From Crocodylus rhombifer (taxonomy: Eukaryota; Chordata; Crocodylia; Crocodylidae), in NCBI GenBank assembly GCA_038503035.1, contig JAVSML010000973.1, forward strand, positions 248,001 through 312,000: a stretch of DNA of 64,000 nucleotides, in the 5' to 3' direction. The position numbers and the translations under genes are program-made. Numbering within the stretch: the first letter of the stretch is position 1; each line of letters begins with the position of its first letter. The notes beneath the pieces were generated by a model, which saw nothing but the letters and a program-made list of their open reading frames with translations, was not told the origin of the DNA and made no database searches. This document shows positions 36,082 through 46,925 of the stretch, piece by piece.

Positions 36082-38758
36082 AGAGTGATGTCTTTTTAAA
36101 TTTGGATCTTCAAGTTTTTTTTCATGATTTTGTCCAAACTGACCTGAGCCAGGGACAGAGTAAAATCTTGACATACTTACACTGCCTAATGAAGTCTTCA
36201 TATTCAGGTCAGGCAGCATCCCATTATCTTATGAGCTTCATGAGTTACTGATACAAGGAGGGTATTGCTCAAGTAGTAGATAATCCTTGTGTGTCATTCT
36301 GAGACCCCTGGAACTGGCCTATAATTGATTTTTATTTATTTTTTTATACGAGTACATGCTTGACTCTTTAATACAGGACAAGTTCCCTGCGTCTCTTCTG
36401 TCCTCTTTGCAACTTCACTGAGATTCTGATCATTTCATAAATTCTCTGTAGCTAACTCCTTGCAGCTAGGACTACTTCTCCGGGGCTAGGCACCAGCCCA
36501 GAGTGTTTTTTGCAGGACCATCGGACATACCAACCAATAGAGTGGAAAACAGATGGAAGAAAGGATGCATGAGGGTTACAACAAATACAGACCGTGTTTT
36601 TTTTTGTTTTTTTTAAGCTGCGCTCGTCTGGCAGTGAATTTTGTTTCTCTTCATTGGCTGTTTTTTCTCAAGTCACTTACCATTAACACAATATTGATTT
36701 TAAACAACACCGAAGGGAAGGAAGATACCAGTTAAAAGCGTGTGTGTATTCGACCTACTCTGCTGTTTTCAGGAACTACAGTGTTGTTGTTTTTAAAGGG
36801 ATGCTGCCAACTTAAAATCTAGAAAGTCTTTTAGCCTTTCATAAAAAAATAAAAATAAAGTGTAGTTTCAGGTCTTGTACCTACCTCTGAGCTGTCCTGC
36901 CAACACTTGTGGTTTTACAGTGACATTACCTGTTTTTCAAATGCTGTTCCTGTCTTCTGTGGGTGAGTGAAAGAACGGCACAAATAAGGGAAACTCACTA
37001 ATTCACTGTGAAGGGGAAAACATGACTCTACGAAATGCTGTCCAAAGTAAAGTGGCAGAATTGAGAATCGCCGTGTTTTCATCCAAGTCTTTCAAAAATG
37101 GTAGTTCTTGGCTGTTGCAAAACAATAGAAGGTAGAAAGAGTGTTTTAGAGCAATGTGAGATTTAAGTCCCATGAAATGAATGGCTGATAAATGCATTTC
37201 CTGGTGCAACATCTGAACTTGAGTGCAGATGAATAAATGAACGTCTCGGATATGAATCCTTGTAAGAAAAACATTAAACTTGACTATATCATAGCCTGAA
37301 TGGAACAATGTCCCTGTTAATGCCAATGCAATAAACTCTGACTAAATGAGTAAGTTCTTCCTTTATAAAGGAGAGGGCCCTGATGCTGCCCTTTATTGGA
37401 GGGAATCGGGAGCAGCTTCACCCCTGCATGGCATGGCAGAGTTGATCTGAGCTGCTGCTCTGTTGCTGCCAGAGGTTGATTTCAAGGCTCTGGCTTAGTA
37501 ACGAGAATCAGAAGCAGTGCCTGAAACTTCAGTCCCATGACTGATTTTTCCTCCTATGCAGGGACAGTTTTAAATCTATCAACACCTCTAATCTAGAGAT
37601 AAGGTAAACAGATGCAGCTCATCCTGCTGCAAAATGTTCTTTATATAATGGCTGCCCGCTGCAGAGATACTCAAGTTTTTGTGTCTTTAAAGAGGAAAGT
37701 GTAGGAAGATTTTTCCCTTTTACTTTAAAAGCAGACTTAATCCCCATTTTATGCAAACCTTGGACTGAAATTTGGTTCCCTAAATGTGGTTGGTTCTGAA
37801 AATATATTGGATAAAGTTGACTAAGTGATTTCGGTTCCCAGGTCTCCTCGTCGAAAGTGGTATAGGCTTTTAGTAGTCTAAAAAAGTGTTGATGACTTCC
37901 TGGAAGACTTGGTGTCGGCCCCAAGCGAGCATACGGCTGAAGTTTGCTACTGTGCGCTCTCCATCTCTCAGCCAGCTGGAAGTGTTTTAGCTTTTCATTT
38001 TAATGGGTTTATTGTAGGAAGGCTGGTTGGAGAAGAGGGTTTTACATTTTCCTCCGAAGCTGCTGCTGTCTGGGGCTATCCTGATCTTTCCTCGAAGCCA
38101 GCTCAGCAGTCGTGGCCAGTTTCCAAGAAGACTGTCTCCTGCACTTGCCAATTTTTTTTTCCCTCTGGGCTCCAAAGGGTAACCATCTTACCCAGATTAC
38201 AGAGGGGTCCTCACTGCAGGGTCTTACATTTGTCAAGTAGATTTTGAAATCTGTCAACTATCGAGTGGAGGTATGGACTCGCAGGAAGACTCTTTTGCTC
38301 ACTCTGAAGGTTTTTTAGGGTGTTGGGAGAGGTGCTTCTGTCACTTGTATCCTTTGCAACAGTAGTTCCTTGGCAGAGCTTGCGAACTTGAAAGGCACCT
38401 CTTCAAATCCCTTTGGTGGGCTGAATGCTAGCCAACTTCTGACTTTGAGGGTATAACTGCCATTTTGCTTACCACTTGTCACATTTTAATATGTTCTTTT
38501 TACTGTGTTTCAAAGCCAATTGTGGTTATTGTGGGTTTGTGTTGGATGGCAGCCAGCGACCAATCAGAGGTCTCGCTCTGATGTATTTAATATTTTTCTC
38601 ATTATCTCTCATACAAATACTTAACAATAAAAGAATGCATCACTCAAGTATACAGTTTCCTCCCTGCCCCCCTCCGTCTTTCCATGTTACCTGTAGAGAT
38701 ATCAGTGAGCTGCTTTTTTGTGTGTGCAAGAAGCATGTAATGAGTTAAAAATGGGATA

Positions 38759-39320
38759 CAGGCAGTTCTCAGACTTGTGACACAATTGGTTTCTGAAAAC
38801 CGCATCTTAAATCGAAACGTTGCAACTTGGAACCGATTTCTCCCCCCTCCCCCCCCAATAGGAACAATGTTATAAATGGGGACTGGTTCTTGAACCAAAG
38901 CCCAATACCCTATTTTCATCAAAAGCAACCCAGAATTTTGTACTCAATCAATTTATAGATGAGTAATATAGCTACATGAATGTATTTATATTGTAAATAG
39001 CAATCACGTTAATTTGGAAGGACTTCTTTGAGGTGACTTTGCTGGACTTTTTGAAGGGCTCTTCGCTGGAGTCTTCTCAGGAGTCTTGACTGCAGGTTTT
39101 TCTGGAGCCTTGTCTGCTTTCTTAAAAGTGTCCAAGAAAGTTTGGACGGATGTTCTCCAGGGAGACAGGCGATGCAGCCAACTTGTTCGCTGGTATGGCA
39201 TTGGATCAAGCATCGTAAAATTTGAAACTAACGTCAGAAAGTCGAAACAGCGTGGCAGTTTATAAACGTCTCAAGTGCCATTCTTTGTAACTCGCAACGT
39301 TTTAAGTTGAGGACTGCCTG
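38759..39320. mobile_element. Tigger-like (TcMar) transposon remnant with TA target duplication
   Basis: The 562-bp element begins CAGGCAGTTCTCAGACTTG and ends CAAC/AGTTGAGGACTGCCTG-like sequence; the complement of the right end reads CAGGCAGTCCTCAACTT. Both ends are followed outward by TA (38757-38758 and 39321-39322), the target of mariner/Tigger elements. A 69-codon frame on the minus strand (39004-39213) starts near the inner end of the right repeat. It encodes a Lys/Ser/Pro-rich tail with repeated KTPEK, KSPSK and KSPAK units. It may be what is left of the transposase after internal deletion, or unrelated. The element cannot be autonomous. Confidence 0.75.
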
Positions 39321-39429
39321 TACTTCTAAATAACCCGTTGGCCACTTGCAAAGGAAGATAGAGGTCGTTCTAATGTTACTTGATGAAAAGCAATAATTTT
39401 GAAACGCATAGATTTCCAGTTTAGCCTTT

Positions 39430-39683
39430 TTATAGATTTCATAGACTTTTGTAGATTTCATAGACATTAGGGCTGGAAGGGACCTTGGAAGATCTTCGAG
39501 TCCAGCCCCCCACCCCAGCTGGGGTCATAGGATCCCAGCAAGATAAACATCCAAATGTCTCTTGAAGGTGTTCAATGTAAGTGCTTGAACCACCTCTGGC
39601 GGCAGGCTATTCCAGACCTTGGGGGCTAGGACAGTAAAGAAGTTTTTCTTTATGTCCAGTCTAAAACAGTCATGGAGAAGCTT
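39430..39683 (-). mobile_element. CR1 3' end fragment, antisense, young subfamily
   Basis: The + strand begins with a repeated TAGATTTCATAGAC unit, then GGGCTGGAAGGGACCTTGG, CATAGGATCCCAGCAAGATA and CTTGAAGGTGTTCAATGTAA, closely matching the 3' end of the element at 7445-8880. It is truncated at about 39683. The frame corresponding to the ORF2 C-terminus is short and broken. Confidence 0.88.
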
Positions 39684-40064
39684 TATATTAAAATCTGATC
39701 AAATTAAATATTTGCAGGTTTAGCTTCTCCTTTTTCTAAATGGCTCTCTTCACCTTCCCTGCTCTCTGCTTTGGGTCCTGCTGGTCAATTTTGTGGTGGA
39801 AGTAAATGCGCTCCCAGCTGCCCTTGAAAGACAGAAGCATAATGCTATGGCCATGCAAAAGTGTGTCCTCGGATAATAAGCCCTGATTCTTCCATTTCTT
39901 GTAGGTAAATTTGGTTTACCATGTGGAAACTTATGTGCCTGTAGCCCTGGGCCATGCCTTGATAGGGGCCCCTGCTCTCCAAATAAACATGTGGTGATGT
40001 ATAAAAACGCTTGTTACATGCAAAAACCAGCTTAATTCTTTCTTTGATAAAATACATACAGAGT

Positions 40065-41060
40065 CATAGAGAAGCAGGGGTGAAAGGGACCTCCAAAGGT
40101 TATCTAGCCCACTCCCCACTGTGAGGCAGGGTCACCCCTATCCAAACCATCCCATACAAATCCATTGCGCTAACCTCTTAGCAGCACTATGCAGTCAACC
40201 TTCACAACCACAAGACATAACACCCTCACCTGGTAAAGCAGGGGGATCACGGCATGCAATGTCTTGCTTATGTATGCAAAGTTGCTAAAATATGCTGGAT
40301 AGATCCCAGGAAGAGGACCATGTCCCCCCACCAGAGAGGAAGGCAAAGCCCTCTACAGTCTGTACCAATCTGACCATGGGGTAAAACTCCTTCCTGACCC
40401 CAGATACAGTGATCAGTCTGACCTTAAGCTGAGGGATGTGACCCTCTAGCCAGGAACCTCTGGGTTTAAGTCCCAGCAGGAGTGTTGGTGCAGTGTAGTG
40501 GAATTCCCCAGCCTGGGCTGCAGACAGCACCCAGTGCTTTTGAGGGAAGGTTTAAAGGAAAACTCTGACGTGTATCTGCAGGAGGGGAAAAAATTCTTTC
40601 CTGGTCCTGTGAGGGAACCAGCAAATCATAGTAGCATGAGAAATATTCCACTGCCTCCCTATATTTGATCATGGATAAATGCCTGGGGAAGCAGTGGACT
40701 TCATCACTGGAGGTGTTCGAAAACAGAGGTTGGACAAGCATGGGTCAGGGATGATCAAGGTGTAGTTGTACCTATATTTGATCATAGATATTTCAGCATA
40801 GGATTTCTGGTCTTAATTCTGCAGTTCCCTGACTGGCTGGGTTTAAGATAGTTATGTTACCTCAAACATAGCTTTCTGGAGTTCAGCTGTGCTCAAATAA
40901 CACCTCTGGACCCCTAATTATTTTTGCTGCTCTTCCCTGGATTCTCTCCATTTGGTCAACATCTGTTTAAAGTAGTAGGATGTTCATGGTTGATGATCGT
41001 GTTCATCTTGTTAGCAACCAAGAGCCACTTCAGAATGGCACATGCTGCACTACATACTTC
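40065..41060 (-). mobile_element. CR1-type LINE copy, mostly antisense, internally rearranged
   Basis: Positions 40065-40660 are an antisense CR1 3' region: GAGTCATAGAGAAGCAGG, GTCACCCCTATCCAAACC, CTCCTTCCTGACCCCAGATA. Positions 40680-40820 read in the sense direction (CATCACTGGAGGTGTTCG, GGTTGGACAAGCATGGGTCA). Positions 40880-41060 are antisense again (CCTGGATTCTCTCCATTTGG). In the copy at 14880-16875 the equivalent middle segment is antisense, so here it is inverted or inserted. CCTATATTTGATCAT occurs on both sides of the sense segment (about 40655 and 40774). Confidence 0.65.
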
Positions 41061-41399
41061 TTACAAACACAGATTAAGACATAATTCCTACCCTGAAGAT
41101 CAGTTTATAATCTAAACAGGCAGCACAGGCAAAAAGAAATGGATACAACCTGCAGCTGACAGGATATTTCCTAATCATTAATATCTGGTGGTATAGCACT
41201 CAGTCTGGTGGTGATGGTGCTTTCCAAAGGATTTACAAAGGGCAATTGCATTGGGCTTGTATAGTAACGATTCAGTTGCCTTTGTCCTCTGACCTAATGC
41301 CTCTGGTTTATGAAGTCCAAAATTGCACAGATTTCTCTTACTGCTAAATCACTGAAGCGGGATGTTGGCTGCCTTGATTCCCCTGCTTTATCTGTGGCA

Positions 41400-41608
41400 G
41401 ACTAGGGCATTGTGTCTGTATTGTGTCAGGGTTGTTGGTCATCTTGGGTAGAGTTTGGATTATGGATTGCATAGGATGGCTTGGATAGTACTGGCTATGA
41501 GGGCATTGGCTATGATATCATGTTGGGGTTGATCCTTCCTCAGGCAGGGAGTTGGACTAGATGACCTGTGGAGGTCCCTTCCAGTCGACTTCTCTGATAC
41601 TCAATGAA
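41400..41608 (+). mobile_element. CR1 3' tail, sense
   Basis: The segment ends in AGGGAGTTGGACTAGATGAC, CTGTGGAGGTCCCTTCCAGT and a decayed terminal repeat (CTGATACTCAATGA). The text before it (GGATAGTACTGGCTATGAGG) is degenerate. It lies just after the rearranged antisense CR1 and may be part of the same complex. Confidence 0.7.
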
Positions 41609-42001
41609 ATGTATTAGAGAAGCACATATCAAAATTGTGCTGTATTATCAGCCCGGGGGCTCTTTAAGCATGTGGGCCTTCCTGGATTCCTCAACATTTA
41701 CTTTCCCTTCAAAAATGATCTGAAATCAGACAATCCAATGCTAATTTCATAGAGCGTGCCTTCAGGTCAGTATTTTCAAACATAGGCACTGACTTCAGAC
41801 TTCCAAATCTGTATTTTGGATCAGGTGCCCGTCTTTTGAAGATATATATCCTCTAATCCTTTATTTGAAAGTAGGACAATTTATGCAAAGTCATGGATTC
41901 CTTAAAAATCCATTTCAATAAATCTCCATTGTATTTAGAACTACTGCATTGATCGCCTGACCCGACAGGAGACTTCTGAAAAGTTAAATGTGGGGTTTAG
42001 G

Positions 42002-42321
42002 TCATTGGTTCTCAACCTGTTTTAGATTCAGGACACTCCTTCTTTAAGGTACCCACCCCTTGTTCAGCTCAAGACGCGCCTCAGAAAACGCCAGCTCTTA
42101 CTTTGCACGCATTATTTGATTAGGGAAAAAATAATAGAGCAATTTTTCTGTTGCAGGGCCAAATGTTTTTAACACTAAAATTCCTGTTTGAAATAGCTTA
42201 GTTTATCTCATGAACCATATTTGCAAACCCAACATTGCTAACATTGCATGGCATTTTGCAGCATCCTTAAAAGGATCTCCAGGCACCCTAGAGTGCTGTG
42301 ATATCCTGGCTGAGGATCGTG
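42002..42321. mobile_element. hAT-type MITE with 8-bp target duplication
   Basis: The left end CATTGGTTCTCAACCTG and the right end GGCTGAGGATCGTG are imperfect inverted repeats. GGTTTAGG flanks the element on both sides (41994-42001 and 42322-42329). The interior shares CAGAAAACGCCAGCTCTTA, AGCAATTTTTCTGTTG and a closing CCAGGCACCCTAGAGTGCTG with the copies at 12970-13246 and 60970-61265. There is no coding frame. Confidence 0.85.
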
Positions 42322-42807
42322 GGTTTAGGAAATGCTCTCCAAGGCAGGGTCTCTTTAAACTTCTTTGCCTCTGAGGCTGAATGGCAGAATACCCACTTCA
42401 CCCATCAGCAAATTTGAATTACCAAGAGTCTGGTGTCATGGGAGATTCAGTGTATCGCTGGCAAAACCAGGTGTAAAACCTAGCAGATCCTAATCACTGA
42501 TTTCCTGTGGTCCAACCATGAGACGGCTCTGTTTGCTCCACTGACCCAGGATATGCCAGGACTATTTCTACAGTACCCTCTGTGCTTGTAGATGCCCTCT
42601 GCAGTCCTGTTGGCCCTGAAATCTCCTTTACACTTGGAGTGCTGAGAGAAGTGGAGGGAGAGAAAAAGAGAAGAAACAATGATGATCTTTATCAATGATA
42701 GGTATATCCTTAATTTCCTCACCTTATTGTCACCTAGTCCTTCTGCCTCAGTCCTTATTGTCACCTAATCCTTTTTTTGTCCTTTTTTCCCCTACTCATC
42801 CTGCTAT

Positions 42808-42912
42808 ATTGGCTGGGATGATGTAGTTGGGGCTGGTTGGGCTTGGACCAGGGGTTGGACTAGAGATGACCTCCTGAGCTCCCTTCCAACCCTCATTTTT
42901 CTATGATTTCAA
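42808..42912 (+). mobile_element. CR1 3' tail, sense
   Basis: GGCTGGGATGATGTAGTTGG is followed by GGGGTTGGACTAGAGATGAC, CTCCTGAGCTCCCTTCCAAC and TTTTTCTATGATTTC. This is a heavily 5'-truncated copy of the same CR1 subfamily as 22163-22790 and 35980-36081. Confidence 0.82.
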
Positions 42913-44147
42913 TGGTATAAAACCAAGACCCTGCACTGTTCTCTGCAGGAGCCAGGACTCTGAATAAGCACTGCACCTCTCAATGGACATGGATGGAACC
43001 AAACTCCCCAGCCTCTCCTGGGATTTAAACTTCTGAACTGTGGATCTAGCCTTGTGATTTAAGTTACAGCAGCCTCAGGGACTGCTCAGCCTTCCAGTTT
43101 CTTCTCTGTGTACCCCACTCAAAGTGTGTTCCAGCCTATGCAGTCTCATGATCCACAGAGATGGCTCTCTGCTCCCTTGGGTGCACCTCTGTGCTAACAC
43201 CTGCATAGACATGTTTATTCTTCAAGAAGGGTTTGGGGTACGAAAAACTAGCTATCTTGCAAAGGGCACCTTTCTTTGAAAAGCATGAATTACCTAATGC
43301 TAGATGTTGGATTCACAAAGGAAGGATGGTTCAGTGTTTCTGCTGGAAATCACTGACAGTAGGCAGCTCCCCTTACTCTGCCAGAAGAAGAAAAAAAAAT
43401 GGAGGTCAAAAAAAAGGTACAAAAGCCACAAGTTCAGACTGGATATGCAGCCTTGACTCTGCATTTTCTTGCTTTTGGTGGGTTTAAGCTAGTCTTCATG
43501 TGACTTTAAATGCAACTTTTTGGAGTTCAGTTACATAAAGATCACACAACTCTTGCTCCATTCAGCTGCTTAGACTCCCTCAGAAGCCATTGCTCCTTCT
43601 CCAGGACAGATGTCTTGGCATGCTGAGGAATTGGGGAGCTTGGATGCTCCTTAAAGCCTTCAAATGAAAAATCAGGAGTGCAGGCGCGTTCTGTTAGCGC
43701 TTCTATCGCTTTGAGGAAAATCTGCCTGGATTTCTTTCATTAGGGTGTAGCTGTGGATATTGTTGGTGTGTCGACATGCTTTGGGAGGGAGGGCAGTGTC
43801 TCAGTCAGAAATGTTGTCATTAGAAGGAGAAAATAAAAAATTAAAGAAATGAAATGGGGGGGGTGGAGAGGGGCGATATTTTGCTACCTTTATCCCTTCA
43901 CCTACTCAAACTATTGCACAACCACATTGGGCCAGGTTTTTGTGGGGCACTGACACGTCTAACTAACTGAAATCAAGGTGTTTAAAATGGTTTTCAAAAT
44001 CTGGCCTCTTGTCCAGTCTCAGTCCTTCCTGTGTTGTTCCATCTCATGGTCTGATTCTTAAGAAGGTCTAATGGGAATCGGTGGGATTGCTGCGGCCAGT
44101 ATGTGTTGAAATGTATCAGCACCGGGTGTTGGAAAGATCAGTTAGGA

Positions 44148-44470
44148 ACATAAGAAAAGTGAGAGGAAAGGATTTTTATGGGTAATATTGTTTTTTATTG
44201 GACCAGTTATGCAATTGGTCTATATCCCTTCCAACTCTGCAGTACCTACTGCTGGGACTTTCCTCCAGGAGTTGGCGCAACTCCCTTTTGAACTGCGTTA
44301 AGCCTCCACATCTTGTGGCAACGATTTCCACCAGGTAATTGCATGTGGTATGAAAAAGAGCTTCCTTTGGTTAGTTTTAAGCCTGCTACCTAATGGTTTC
44401 ATTTTATGACCCACTAGCTCTAGTATTGTGGTGCTTGGCTGTAACCTCAATTTTATTTTATTTATTTATT
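44148..44470 (-). mobile_element. Old CR1-type LINE fragment, antisense
   Basis: After a GGAACATAAGAAAAG start come TTATTGGACCAGTTATG (the dispersed motif), GTGGCAACGATTTCCACCAG, AAGAGCTTCCTTTGGTTAGT, TTTTAAGCCTGCTACCTAAT and TTTCATTTTATGACCCACTA. This is the antisense order of the old reptile CR1 3' region, also seen at 2450-2600. It is diverged and noncoding. Confidence 0.65.
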
Positions 44471-45390
44471 TTTGTTCAAGCTGTCCACTTCTGGGTACAG
44501 TGTAAGTGCTGAGTAGCTTTTGAGGAGGATCGTGAATTTTTTTCTTTCCAATATTGCCAGGTGGAGTTGTGAGAACAGTACAGGAGGAAAAGTGTAAGGA
44601 GAATGCCCATTTCTATTTTAGTTTGCTGTGTCTTAGTGTGAGTTGTTTTTCCTTGGATGATGGAATAAGCAATATATTCAGTCGGGAAAGACTGGTTCTA
44701 CTGAAAACCTCGGTGAATGGAGAAGCTGCATCTGGACTGGGAAAGTTTCTTTTTGAACCTGATCCTGAGTTTTGCCAAACCTCCTTTTGACGTGTTGGCT
44801 GTTGCTTCCTTCCTGAAACCAAACCGTCACTGCAGGCATCTGCTATGGTGAGCGGCCGCAACTGTCAACAGCTGGATGCTCTTGGCAAGTTGGGGGGTAA
44901 CAGCAAACCTCTCCTGGCTGTGACTGCAGATGCTCTGGAGTTGTGGGAGATCAGGAGACAGTTGTCTAATGAGGGAAATGGACACCGGTTGAGTCAGAAG
45001 GCCCACTTTCACCTTTAACCTGTTGACTTGAGGCAGGATTGATGGTGGCTAGAGAGGGCCAGAGGTGGCTGCCCTTAACCTCCGGAGGATTCCTGCCTAT
45101 GCAACTCAATATTCACACGTGAGCAATGCATGTTTGGAAGCTGTCACTCTTAACCTGTCTAGGAGAACAGTGCAGGCTGCATCCATAAAGAAACCTTTAT
45201 TGAACTGTCATCGTTTGGTGTCTTAGATTCACCTTGTAGGGTTGTCGTTAAAAGTACTTGTCTTACTACTTCACGAAACAAGGAAGTGACAGTGAAATTC
45301 CACCCCGGCGTTGCTGGACCTGATGGTGGGTAAGTCAGGGCTGTGGTGCAGTGCTATATCATCACAAAAGTAGTGTGGCAATGGTTTCCT

Positions 45391-45432
45391 ATATATATAT
45401 ATATATATATTATTATTATTTTTTTTTTTTTC
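45391..45432. repeat. (AT)10, (TAT)n and poly-T compound repeat
   Basis: Ten AT units are followed by TATTATTATT and a run of about twelve T. Confidence 0.95.
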
Positions 45433-45634
45433 CCAAAGTGCTTTCTCCCCTTCAGAGTGTGAGTGGAGTTGATCTTTTGTCATCCTAGCATAAGGGCACA
45501 TTCCCTTTTGGAGAAAGGACTCTTGGTGTGGTCGTCCAGTTGAAGAACCCGTATTTCAAGGTAGATTATCATTTGAGTTTGGTTACGAATAGGTAAAATG
45601 CTGAAATACGCAAACTGGTGGCAGGCACGGTTCT

Positions 45635-45890
45635 TTGGGCCGATATGATGTCTTTTATTAGACCAGCTGAGTAGCTGGGAAAAGTTGGAACTGCCTTAGA
45701 TCAACACAGCGACAACCAAAAACCCAGCAAATTGGCAGACAAAGCCTACCCCATCTGGGAGAAGAGTAGAGGATGGTGAATTTTGGGCATGTCCTTTTTA
45801 TGCTCTCCCTCAGTCTCGGGACACAGGGCTGGATGGACGTAGGTTCTGACCTAGTAAATGGCCTTTCAATCTATGAATCTATTACTCTTT
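45635..45890 (+). repeat. Dispersed repeat motif and CR1-like tail, sense
   Basis: GATGTCTTTTATTAGACCAG at about 45647 repeats the dispersed motif near 21700 and 44180. About 160 bp on, CAGGGCTGGATGGACGTAGG, TTCTGACCTAGTAAATGGCC and CTATGAATCTAT resemble a sense CR1-type tail. Whether the two belong to one element is unclear. Confidence 0.45.
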
Positions 45891-46784
45891 CTTTTGTTAG
45901 GTCTTTTTTTTGGTGGAGGGGTGTTGTAGCTCTGATAGTCTAGGCAAAGCATGAGGCAGGGATTTTTGTGGTTGGTATCTTGAAGGTGGAGTGGTGCGTA
46001 TGTGCTAAGAATGTGCAAGCTTTCTGTAGTCCTCTTCCATCAAAGCTACCAGCCTAACCACCCAGCATTGTTCTTGGCCTTGGAGTACCACATTTCTCAG
46101 AAATTGTAAATTGTTTTTGAGATTTCCAAAGGCAGTTCTTCAGAAAACCTTTCAGTTGTCATGATCTTCCAGAAATATCTTCCTTGATAACTATTGAATT
46201 GTCATGGTCTTCCAGGGATTCTCCTATAAACCAAAGCCTTATTTTAAGGATCTGTTTAGTGCCAGAGATGTAACTGGCACTTTACAGGTGATCAAAAAAG
46301 ACTCAGCGCTGTCTGGAAGTCTTAGCCTAGCATGAACATAACAAAATATTGGGGAGCCAGTCCAGGAAAGAGAAATTATGGAGAGCTTCTTGGAGAAGGC
46401 ACAAACAGAATATTAAAGCATTGAGAAGGTGAGATTGTATTGATAGGACAAGCGGACTAGGAGAACAGGATACAAGAGAAAAAGGCCATGTGAAATGTAG
46501 GCAAAAGTTGAGGAGTGGGAACTTGAACTTGATGCCTTAGAAGACAGCAAGCCAGTGAGAGAATTTGGGAAGTGCTGACAAGGTTGGAAAGCCAGAAGGG
46601 GATACTAAAGGAGAAAGGGACTGGCTGTACAAGGGTCTCCACAAATCTAGGGCTAGGATATCAGGGTCATCTGTTAAGTGAACTGTTGCGTTGCTGGGGA
46701 GCTTGCAAGACAGAGGGACGCAGCTGAAGTCTTTGAAGTATTAAAGCTCCACAGTAATTGTCTAAATAAAATGTTCTTAATTTT

Positions 46785-46925
46785 TTAAGGCCAGAAGGCA
46801 CTAGTGTGAGCCAGTCTGACCTTCAGGACAGCACAGGCCGTAGGGCTACACCTAGTAACTCCTGGTTTAAGTCTAGTCTAGCTTAAGCTACAGCATGTCT
46901 TTTAAAAAGGCATTTCTTTTCTTTT
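46785..46925 (-). mobile_element. CR1-type 3' end fragment, antisense
   Basis: TTTTTTAAGGCCAGAAGGCA is followed by AGCCAGTCTGACCTTCAGG, ACAGCACAGGCCGTAGGGCT, AGTAACTCCTGGTTTAAGTC and AAGCTACAGCATGTCTTTT. This is the antisense order of a common reptile CR1 3' end. A tandem copy of about 27 bp (GCATTTCTTTTCT twice) lies just after it at 46910-46965. Confidence 0.7.
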
